Positions 1 to 5,163 of a stretch of DNA of 7,572 nucleotides are shown here, one piece after another. The stretch comes from Actinomycetes bacterium. Its GTDB lineage: Bacteria; Actinomycetota; Actinomycetes; Actinomycetales; Microbacteriaceae. The notes under the pieces were generated by a model. That model saw only the letters and a program-made list of their open reading frames with translations. It ran no database searches and had not been told where the DNA came from. The stretch is from the NCBI GenBank assembly GCA_023386675.1, contig JAEWJG010000100.1, positions 1 through 7,572 on the forward strand. Direction: 5' to 3'. A program made the translations under genes and the position numbers. Each line of letters opens with the position of its first letter. Position 1 is the first letter of the stretch.

Positions 1-537
1 CTCGGGGGTGTACCACTCGGTGAGGGAGTTGATCATCCCGAAGAGGAGGCGCGCGACGACGGCGGGGTCGGCGTCGGTGCGCAAGGAGCCCTCTTCGCGG
101 GCTTCGGCCACGAGGGCGGCGACGGCGTGGTCGAACGCGCGGCGGCGCTCCAGCGCGGCCCGCTCGACCTCGGTGTTGCCGCGGACGCGCAGCAGCAGCG
201 TCACGTAGGGCAGCCGGTCGGCGAGCACGCGAACGGCGCCGCGCAGCACGTACGCCAGGCGGTCCGCGGCCGGTCCCTCGGTCGCCTGGGGCGCGCGGAG
301 GACGCCCTCGAGCCCGTCGAGCGCCTCGTCCAGCGCAAGCCTGAGCAGTTCGTCCTTCGACGCCACGTGGTGGTAGATCGCGGATTTGGACAGGCCGAGC
401 CGCTCGGCGAGCATCCCGATGGACGTCGCGTCGTAGCCGTGCTCGTTGAACGCAGCCACCGCGACCTCGAGGATGCCGCGCTGGTCGTAGCCGGGGCGTC
501 CCCGGCGCAGCGTGTCCGAATCCACCGTGTCCGTCAC
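1..537 (-). CDS. paaR: TetR-family repressor PaaR of phenylacetate catabolism (3' end cut off by window)
   Basis: Reading leftward from GTG at 537-535, the frame stays open for 179 codons to base 1, so the C-terminus is missing; TetR proteins usually have about 190-210 residues, so perhaps 10-30 are lost. An N-terminal TetR helix-turn-helix is visible at about residues 20-66 (LEVAVAAFNEHGYDATSIGM, then AERLGLSKSAIYHHVASKDELL). The rest is helical and would be the ligand-binding and dimer domain. PaaR proteins repress paa genes and are released by phenylacetyl-CoA. The role is inferred from the divergent position next to paaA and the operator at 575-596. The GTG start was chosen because the upstream frame offers no better start and the protein then begins just before the basic RRGRPGYD lead-in typical of TetR proteins. 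No clear Shine-Dalgarno precedes it. TetR membership is certain from the motif; the PaaR assignment rests on context. Confidence 0.85.
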   Translation of the reverse strand, partial: MTDTVDSDTLRRGRPGYDQRGILEVAVAAFNEHGYDATSIGMLAERLGLSKSAIYHHVASKDELLRLALDEALDGLEGVLRAPQATEGPAADRLAYVLRGAVRVLADRLPYVTLLLRVRGNTEVERAALERRRAFDHAVAALVAEAREEGSLRTDADPAVVARLLFGMINSLTEWYTPE

Positions 538-546
538 CTGTTCAGT

Positions 547-577
547 CTGGCACGCCGCCCCACCCGGGGGATATACT
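547..577 (+). promoter_or_regulatory. Probable paaA operon promoter (-10 TATACT at 572-577)
   Basis: TATACT at 572-577 matches five of six -10 consensus bases and is followed 33 nt later by the paaA ATG. A -35 candidate, CTGGCA at 547-552, matches four of six bases but sits 19 nt upstream, slightly far. Such a weak -35 is common in actinobacterial promoters. Transcription would begin near 584, inside the operator at 575-596, so a bound repressor would block polymerase directly. The -10 is convincing, the -35 is not. Confidence 0.5.
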
Positions 578-599
578 GACCGAACGATCAGTAAGTAAA
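570..599 (-). promoter_or_regulatory. Probable promoter of paaR, overlapping the operator
   Basis: On the minus strand TTTACT (599-594) and TATATC (575-570) are separated by 18 nt, each matching four of six bases of the sigma-70-type consensus. The expected transcript would start near 563, giving a leader of roughly 26 nt before the GTG at 537. The palindromic site at 575-596 fills the spacer, so repression of paaR by its own product is likely. This is inferred from sequence pattern and spacing only. Confidence 0.4.
575..596. promoter_or_regulatory. PaaR operator, 22-bp imperfect palindrome
   Basis: The two halves ACTGACCGAAC (575-585) and GATCAGTAAGT (586-596) form an imperfect dyad with 16 of 22 positions symmetric. 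A shorter 18-bp dyad, ACTGA...TCAGT at 575-592, is also present. The site agrees with the PaaR motif described for Corynebacterium glutamicum as I remember it (halves ACTNACCGNNC and GNNCGGTNAGT) at all fixed positions but one: A at 590 where the motif has G. It covers the end of the paaA -10 and the likely start site, and the spacer of the divergent paaR promoter, so one dimer or pair of dimers could control both directions. That the adjacent TetR protein binds here is inference. Confidence 0.75.
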
Positions 600-600
600 G

Positions 601-606
601 GGGAGG
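601..606 (+). promoter_or_regulatory. Ribosome binding site of paaA (GGGAGG)
   Basis: GGGAGG lies only 3 nt before the ATG at 610. It is a strong Shine-Dalgarno core, though closer to the start than the usual 5-9 nt. No other start codon nearby fits the N-terminus, so it still supports the ATG at 610. Confidence 0.7.
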
Positions 607-609
607 TCG

Positions 610-1599
610 ATGGAGACCACCACCGCGGAACCGACCGCCGGTCAAACGCGCTTCGACGAGCTCATCGCCGGCGACTCGCGCATCGAGCCGCGCGACTGGA
701 TGCCCGACGACTACCGCCGCAGCCTCATCCGCCAGATGTCGCAGCACGCGCACTCCGAGATCATCGGGATGCAGCCGGAGGCCAATTGGATCACGCGCGC
801 TCCGAGCCTGAAGCGCAAGTCCATCCTGATGGCCAAGGTGCAGGACGAGGCCGGCCACGGGCTGTACCTCTACTCCGCCACCGAGACGCTCGGCGTCACC
901 CGCGACGAGCTGATGGACCAGCTCATCTCCGGGCAGGCCAAGTACTCGTCGATCTTCAACTACCCGACCCTCAGCTGGGCCGACATCGGCGCGATCGGCT
1001 GGCTCGTCGACGGAGCCGCCATCTGCAACCAGGTGCCGCTGTGCCGCTGCTCGTACGCGCCGTACGGCCGGGCGATGGTCCGCATCTGCAAGGAGGAGTC
1101 GTTCCACCAGCGGCAGGGCTTCGAGATCCTGCTGCAGCTCATGCGCGGGACCCCCGAGCAGCAGCGGATGGCACAGGAGGCGGTGGACCGCTGGTACTGG
1201 CCGTCGCTGATGATGTTCGGGCCGCCGGACGGCGACTCCCCCAACTCCGCCCGCTCGATGGCCTGGAACATCAAGCGCTTCTCGAACGACGAGCTGCGCC
1301 AGCGCTTCGTCGCCATGCTCGTGCCGCAGGCCGAGGCGCTCGGCGTCACCCTCCCCGACCCGGACCTCCGCTGGAACGAGGGCGCCCAAGCGTACGACCT
1401 CGGCGAGATCGACTGGAGCGAGCTGAAGGAGGTCATCGCCGGCCGCGGCCCGTGCAACGCGCAGCGCCTGCAGCGCCGCCGCGAGGCGCACGAGGAGGGA
1501 CGCTGGGTCCGGGAGGCCGCCGCCGCCTATGCGGAGAAGCGCGCCGCGAAGCAGGCCGCCGACCGCGCCGCCGCCGAGACGGCGGGAGCCGTCGCATGA
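610..1599 (+). CDS. paaA: Phenylacetyl-CoA 1,2-epoxidase, catalytic subunit PaaA
   Basis: This 329-residue protein is the diiron oxygenase subunit that uses O2 to convert phenylacetyl-CoA to its ring 1,2-epoxide, in a cytoplasmic complex with PaaB, PaaC and reductase PaaE. The sequence is very typical of PaaA: HSEIIGMQPEANWITRAP at 48-65, and two ExxH iron-binding motifs of the ferritin-like fold, QDEAGH (E80, H83) and KEESFH (E163, H166). E. coli PaaA is 309 residues; the extra length is a charged, alanine-rich C-terminal helix (about 300-329), probably a lineage feature without catalytic meaning. The ATG at 610 is backed by the ribosome site just upstream. It is the first gene of the operon, and its stop overlaps the paaB start in ATGA. 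Expression is expected to be repressed by PaaR and induced by phenylacetyl-CoA. Identification is firm. Confidence 0.97.
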   Translation: METTTAEPTAGQTRFDELIAGDSRIEPRDWMPDDYRRSLIRQMSQHAHSEIIGMQPEANWITRAPSLKRKSILMAKVQDEAGHGLYLYSATETLGVTRDELMDQLISGQAKYSSIFNYPTLSWADIGAIGWLVDGAAICNQVPLCRCSYAPYGRAMVRICKEESFHQRQGFEILLQLMRGTPEQQRMAQEAVDRWYWPSLMMFGPPDGDSPNSARSMAWNIKRFSNDELRQRFVAMLVPQAEALGVTLPDPDLRWNEGAQAYDLGEIDWSELKEVIAGRGPCNAQRLQRRREAHEEGRWVREAAAAYAEKRAAKQAADRAAAETAGAVA

Positions 1600-1883
1600 C
1601 CGCCGAGCAGTGGCCGCTCTGGGAGGTCTTCGTCCGCGCCTCGCGCGGTCTGTCCCACGTGCACGTCGGCTCCCTCCACGCCCCCGACGAGGAGCTCGCC
1701 GTCCGGAACGCGCGCGACCTCTACACCCGCCGCGGCGAGGGCGTCTCGATCTGGGTCGTCCCGTCGGACGCGATCACGGCGAGCGACCCGGATGCGAAGG
1801 GCGCGTTCTTCACGTCGCCCGCCGGCAAGAACTACCGGCACGCCACCTACTACACCGCCGCAGAGGGGGTGAAGCACCTGTGA
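1596..1883 (+). CDS. paaB: Phenylacetyl-CoA 1,2-epoxidase subunit PaaB
   Basis: A 95-residue protein, the same length as E. coli PaaB. It begins MTAEQWPLWEVFVRASRGLS, with the PaaB-typical run WEVFVRxxRGLxHxHVGSLHAPD, and ends with a segment rich in aromatic and basic residues (GKNYRHATYYT, about 77-87). PaaB has no known active site; it bridges PaaA-PaaC units of the epoxidase and is needed for activity. The ATG at 1596 overlaps the paaA stop by 4 bp, and GGGAG at 1584-1588 sits 7 nt before it, so it is both coupled to paaA and able to start on its own. The same frame is open far upstream, but that part is a shadow inside paaA. Confidence 0.95.
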   Translation: MTAEQWPLWEVFVRASRGLSHVHVGSLHAPDEELAVRNARDLYTRRGEGVSIWVVPSDAITASDPDAKGAFFTSPAGKNYRHATYYTAAEGVKHL

Positions 1884-2710
1884 CCGACGTCGACCACGGC
1901 CACGTGGAGCTGTCCGCCGTGACGCTCTCGGACGAGTTCGTCGCCTCCGATGCCCCGGCGACCCCCGAGGTGGCCGAGTACGCGCTCTGGCTCGGCGACG
2001 ACTCCCTCGTCCTGGCGCAGCGGCTCGGGATGTGGATCACCCGCGCCCCGGAGCTGGAGGAGGACGTCGCCCTCGCGAACATCGCCCTCGACCTGCTCGG
2101 CCACGCCCGGTCGCTGCTGCGATACGCCGGATCGGCGACGGGCCGCACCGAGGACGATCTGGCCTATTGGCGCGACGAAGGCGACTTCCGCTCCGCGCAC
2201 CTGTTCGAGCAGCCGAACGGCGACTTCGCGCACACGATCGTGCGCCAGTTCGCCGCCGCCCACTATCTCTACGCCCTCTACGATCGGCTCCGCGCCTCCA
2301 CCGACCCTGTGTTCGCCGGGGTGGCCGCCAAGGCGGTCAAGGAGGTCGACTACCACCGCGACCACGCCGACCAGTGGATGCTGCGCCTCGCGCTCGGCAC
2401 CGACGAGTCCCGCCGCCGCACCCTACGCGCGCTCGAGGACGTCTGGCCGTACGTCGACGAGCTGTTCGCAGAAGACCCGGCACTCGAGCCGGTGCTGGAC
2501 GGCCTGGACGGCGTCGCCGTGCGCCCCTCGTCGCTGCGCGAGGCGTTCGACGCCGACATCGCGCCTGTGCTCGCCGAGGCAGAGCTCGAATTGCCCCAGG
2601 CGTTCCACGCCGCCGGCGGTGGACGCCGCGGCCGGCACTCCGAGCACCTCGCCCCGCTGCTCGCCGAACTGCAGGTGCTGGCGCGTCAGCATCCGGGGGC
2701 GTCGTGGTGA
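1880..2710 (+). CDS. paaC: Phenylacetyl-CoA 1,2-epoxidase structural subunit PaaC
   Basis: A 276-residue protein (E. coli PaaC is 248) with the ferritin-like four-helix fold of the PaaA family. Recognisable PaaC segments are YALWLGDDSLVLAQRLGMWI (34-53), ALANIALDLLGHARSLLRYAG (64-84), FAHTIVRQF (116-124) and KEVDYHRDHADQWMLRLA (154-171). PaaC pairs with PaaA and is regarded as structural, having lost full diiron function. The GTG start at 1880 makes a GTGA overlap with the paaB stop, and a purine run, AGGGGG at 1864-1869, is about 10 nt upstream. Starting here leaves about 33 residues before the conserved YALWLGDD segment, a longer lead than in E. coli and part of the extra length. The identification is firm; the exact start is likely but rests on the overlap pattern. 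Confidence 0.94.
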   Translation: MTDVDHGHVELSAVTLSDEFVASDAPATPEVAEYALWLGDDSLVLAQRLGMWITRAPELEEDVALANIALDLLGHARSLLRYAGSATGRTEDDLAYWRDEGDFRSAHLFEQPNGDFAHTIVRQFAAAHYLYALYDRLRASTDPVFAGVAAKAVKEVDYHRDHADQWMLRLALGTDESRRRTLRALEDVWPYVDELFAEDPALEPVLDGLDGVAVRPSSLREAFDADIAPVLAEAELELPQAFHAAGGGRRGRHSEHLAPLLAELQVLARQHPGASW

Positions 2711-3195
2711 CCGGCACGCACCACGCCGACGCCGCGCGCGCCTGGTCGGCCGCCGCCTCCGTCGTCGACCCGGAGGTCCCTGTCCTCAGCATCGACGACC
2801 TCGGCGTGCTGCGCGAGGTGACCGTCACCGACGACGGCGTCGACGTCGTGATCACCCCGACGTACTCGGGATGCCCGGCGATGGACGCGATCCGTGAGGA
2901 CGTGGTGCGCGCCCTGTCCGCGGCGGGCTTCGGCGACGTGCGGGTGAAGCTCGTGCTCTCCCCCGCGTGGACGACCGACTGGATCAGCGCGGTCGGCCGC
3001 TCGAAGCTGAAGGAGTACGGGATCGCCCCGCCGGCGCCCGCGACCGGCCCGGTCAGCCTGCGCCTCTCGGTGAAGTGCCCGCACTGCGGCTCGCTCGACA
3101 CCAGCGAGGTCGCCCACTTCGGCTCGACCTCGTGCAAGGCGCTCTTCGTGTGCCGCGGCTGCGGGGAGCCGTTCGACCACTTCAAGGCGTTCTGA
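2707..3195 (+). CDS. paaD: Phenylacetate degradation protein PaaD (MIP18/DUF59-type Fe-S or metal maturation factor)
   Basis: A 162-residue protein (E. coli PaaD is about 165). An N-terminal MIP18/DUF59 domain covers about residues 10-95, with DPEVPVLSIDDLGVLREV and the family's TYSGCPAMD loop containing Cys56. The C-terminus carries a probable zinc- or Fe-S-binding cysteine cluster: CPHC (124, 127), C143, then CRGC (149, 152), ending in PFDHFKAF. PaaD is required in vivo for an active epoxidase although it is not a stable subunit of it, and MIP18-type relatives act in Fe-S assembly; PaaE is the obvious Fe-S client. Two in-frame GTG codons are adjacent (2704 and 2707). The second is preferred because it gives the GTGA overlap seen at paaB/paaC and lies 7 nt after GGGGG at 2695-2699. 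Confidence 0.94.
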   Translation: MTGTHHADAARAWSAAASVVDPEVPVLSIDDLGVLREVTVTDDGVDVVITPTYSGCPAMDAIREDVVRALSAAGFGDVRVKLVLSPAWTTDWISAVGRSKLKEYGIAPPAPATGPVSLRLSVKCPHCGSLDTSEVAHFGSTSCKALFVCRGCGEPFDHFKAF

Positions 3196-3197
3196 GG

Positions 3198-4304
3198 ATG
3201 GCGCGCGCCCGATTCCATGAGCTCGCCGTCGCGGAGGTGCGGCCGCTGACAGCCGCCAGCGTCGAGGTCACCTTCGCCGTGCCCGACGAGCTGCGCGGCG
3301 AGTACGACTACCTGCCCGGCCAGCACGTCGCCCTCCGCGCGCACGTCGGCGGCCGGGAGCTGCGCCGCAGCTACTCGATCTGCCGGCCACCGCTGCCCCC
3401 GATGGAGGGACGCCCCGGCCGGATCAGCGTCGCCATCAAACGCGACCTCGGCGGAGCGTTCTCGACGTGGGCGACCAGCGACCTGCGCCCGGGAGACCGG
3501 ATCGACGTGATGAGCCCGCAGGGGACGTTCACCGTCGACACCGCCCGCCTGGACGGGAGGCACATCGTCGGCATCGCCGCCGGCTCCGGCATCACGCCGT
3601 TGATGGCGCTCGCGGGCAGCATCCTGGCCGGGTCGCCGACCGCGCGGTTCACGCTCGTCTACACGAACCGGACCGCGATCGACGTGATGTTCCTGGAGGA
3701 GCTGGCCGACCTCAAGGACCGCTTCCCGGCCCGGCTCGCCCTACACCACGTCCTGTCGCGCGAGCAGCGGTCGGCTCCGCTGCTGTCGGGCCGGATCGAC
3801 GAGGAGCGGCTCCGGCGGATGCTGGACACGCTCATCCCGCCGGATTCCGTCGACGAGTGGTTCCTGTGCGGACCGTTCGAGCTCGTGCAGCTCTGCCGCG
3901 ACGTGCTCGAGACGTACGGGGTGGAGCGGGAACGTATCCACTTCGAGCTGTTCACCACGGGCGAGCCCGGAGAGCCGCGCGGGGACGCCGGCCGCCCGGT
4001 CGTGGTGCACGACGGCGAGAAGACGGCCGAGATCGAGTTCACGCTCGACGGCCTCACGTCGACGGTGACGACGCCGGTGGACGCCAACGAGTCGGTGCTC
4101 AACGCCGCGCTGCGCGTGCGTCCCGATGTGCCGTTCGCCTGCACCGGCGGCGTCTGCGGAACCTGCCGCGCGCGGCTGCTGAGCGGCGACGTGCGGATGA
4201 CCGAGAACTACGCCCTCGAACCGGAGGAACTGGAGCGCGGCTACGTGCTCACCTGCCAGTCGCATCCGCTGACCGACCGCGTGGTCGTCGACTACGACGT
4301 GTGA
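3198..4304 (+). CDS. paaE: Phenylacetyl-CoA epoxidase reductase PaaE (FAD, NAD(P)H, 2Fe-2S)
   Basis: A 368-residue electron-transfer subunit (E. coli PaaE is 356) that passes electrons from NADPH through FAD and a 2Fe-2S cluster to the PaaA diiron centre. Domain order is clear: an FAD-binding barrel at about 5-115 with the RSYSIC flavin motif (57-62); an NAD(P)-binding domain at about 120-255 with GIAAGSGITPLM (125-136) and FLCGPFE (222-228); and a plant-type ferredoxin domain at about 265-368 with cluster ligands C315, C320, C323 (CTGGVCGTC) and C353 (LTCQS). All four cysteines are present. The N-terminus ARFHELAVAEV resembles other PaaE proteins, which supports the ATG at 3198. The start follows the paaD stop by 2 nt, and GAGG abuts the ATG with no spacing, so translation probably depends on ribosomes finishing paaD. 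Confidence 0.96.
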   Translation: MARARFHELAVAEVRPLTAASVEVTFAVPDELRGEYDYLPGQHVALRAHVGGRELRRSYSICRPPLPPMEGRPGRISVAIKRDLGGAFSTWATSDLRPGDRIDVMSPQGTFTVDTARLDGRHIVGIAAGSGITPLMALAGSILAGSPTARFTLVYTNRTAIDVMFLEELADLKDRFPARLALHHVLSREQRSAPLLSGRIDEERLRRMLDTLIPPDSVDEWFLCGPFELVQLCRDVLETYGVERERIHFELFTTGEPGEPRGDAGRPVVVHDGEKTAEIEFTLDGLTSTVTTPVDANESVLNAALRVRPDVPFACTGGVCGTCRARLLSGDVRMTENYALEPEELERGYVLTCQSHPLTDRVVVDYDV

Positions 4305-4308
4305 GGAG
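4303..4308 (+). promoter_or_regulatory. Ribosome binding site of the PaaG-like gene (GAGGAG)
   Basis: GAGGAG overlaps the paaE stop codon (TGA 4302-4304) and lies 4 nt before the ATG at 4313. It fixes that ATG as the start and lets ribosomes leaving paaE reload at once. Confidence 0.7.
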
Positions 4309-4312
4309 TCCC

Positions 4313-5083
4313 ATGATCGAGTTCGACATCGCCGACGGGATCGCCCGCATCACCCTGAACGCGCCCACGCGCCTCAACGCCCTCGGCGCCGACGACCTGC
4401 GGGACCTGACCGCGGCGTACGCCGATGCGGAGGCCGCGAGCGTGCGTGCGCTGGTGCTCCGCGGCGAGGGCCGCGCGTTCTGCGCCGGACGCGACATCGC
4501 AGGCGTCGACCCGGCGACGGACGACGTGGCCGGCTATCTTGACGGTCTGGTCACGCCGCTGCTGCAGAGGATCGCCGCCTTCCCCGCGCCGACCTTCGCC
4601 GCGGCGCAGGGCGCGAGCCTCGGCGTCGGCCTCGGGCTGCTCGTCGCGACGGACGTCGTCTACGTGGCCGAGGACGCCAAGGTGGGGTCGCCGTTCGCCG
4701 CGCTGGGAGCATCCCTCGACTCCGGCGGCCACTGGCTGCTCGTGTCGCGTCTGGGACCACACCGCGCGCTCGACCTCATCTACTCCGGCCGCCTCATCTC
4801 GGGCGCAGAGGCCGTCGCGGGCGGCCTGTTCTCGCGTGCGCTCCCGGCCGCGTCGCTGTGGGAGGAGGTGGATGCGGCGGCCGAGGCCGCCGCATCCGGA
4901 GCCACCCAGGCGTTCCTCGCGAGCAAACGCATCGTCGCAGGCCTGAGCGACGGCTCCCTCGGCCTCTGGTCGTCGATCGCCGCCGAGAACGCCGCGCAGG
5001 CGGCCCTCCGCGACACCGCCGACTACCGCGAGGGCTTCCGCGCCTTCCAGGAGAAGCGCCCCCCGCGCTTCACCGGAGCCTGA
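4313..5083 (+). CDS. paaG: Crotonase-family 1,2-epoxyphenylacetyl-CoA isomerase, PaaG-like
   Basis: A 256-residue crotonase-fold acyl-CoA enzyme. Oxyanion-hole segments are GRAFCAGRD (53-61) and AAAQGASLGVGLGLLVATD (96-114). The two glutamates used by true enoyl-CoA hydratases are absent: Gly108 stands at the first position (GVGLG where hydratases have GGGCE) and Phe128 at the second (SPFAALG where hydratases have xPExxLG). Asp136, in LDSGGHWLL, sits where PaaG has its catalytic aspartate (PDCGGTWLL), so isomerase chemistry is more likely than hydration. PaaG turns the ring 1,2-epoxide into oxepin-CoA, the step right after PaaABCE, which fits the gene's place 8 nt after paaE. The C-terminus DYREGFRAFQEKRPPRFTGA is of the PaaF/PaaG type. 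The alternative is a general enoyl-CoA hydratase/isomerase; family certain, exact role likely. Confidence 0.78.
   Translation: MIEFDIADGIARITLNAPTRLNALGADDLRDLTAAYADAEAASVRALVLRGEGRAFCAGRDIAGVDPATDDVAGYLDGLVTPLLQRIAAFPAPTFAAAQGASLGVGLGLLVATDVVYVAEDAKVGSPFAALGASLDSGGHWLLVSRLGPHRALDLIYSGRLISGAEAVAGGLFSRALPAASLWEEVDAAAEAAASGATQAFLASKRIVAGLSDGSLGLWSSIAAENAAQAALRDTADYREGFRAFQEKRPPRFTGA
4870..4897. repeat. Perfect 13-bp inverted repeat with 2-nt centre inside the PaaG-like gene
   Basis: GGATGCGGCGGCC (4870-4882) and GGCCGCCGCATCC (4885-4897) are exact reverse complements around GA. In RNA this would be a 12-bp, very GC-rich stem with a CGAG loop. It encodes the alanine/glutamate-rich helix DAAAEAAAS (about residues 187-195), so part of the symmetry may follow from runs of GCG/GCC alanine codons. 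The matching GGATGC and GCATCC ends are not explained by alanine codons. No function is evident. Confidence 0.6.
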
Positions 5084-5097
5084 CCCCGCCCCCCGGA

Positions 5098-5154
5098 AGA
5101 TTTGCGCCAAATCGCGGCTATACGGTGCGCACAACAACGATTTGGCGCAAATCT
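5098..5154. repeat. Nested inverted repeat between convergent genes; possible bidirectional terminator or dispersed palindromic element
   Basis: The arms AGATTTGCGCCAAATCG (5098-5114) and CGATTTGGCGCAAATCT (5138-5154) are perfect 17-bp reverse complements with a 23-nt centre. Each arm is itself a small hairpin: GATTTG-CGC-CAAATC at 5099-5113 and GATTTG-GCG-CAAATC at 5139-5153. A further 8-bp palindrome, GTGCGCAC, lies in the centre at 5125-5132. It fills most of the 80-nt gap between the paa operon end (5083) and the mak end (5164), where a terminator for both strands would be expected. There is no T-run after either arm, so it is not a classical intrinsic terminator. The AT-rich hairpins stand out from the surrounding GC-rich DNA, as short dispersed palindromes do. 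Confidence 0.7.
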
Positions 5155-5163
5155 CGCGGTAGG

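Noticed and set aside
8..579. Two rightward open frames (8-208 and 127-579) opposite the TetR gene
   Set aside because: They encode Arg/Ala-rich, low-complexity protein with no recognisable motif and lie antisense to a clear TetR coding frame; typical shadow frames of high-GC DNA.
2337..3563. Leftward 408-codon open frame opposite paaC, paaD and paaE
   Set aside because: Three conserved genes on the other strand explain this region; no motif or ribosome site supports the reverse frame.
5139..5152. TTTGGCGC resembling a eukaryotic E2F site
   Set aside because: The window is clearly bacterial, so the resemblance is chance; the sequence is better read as half of the inverted repeat.
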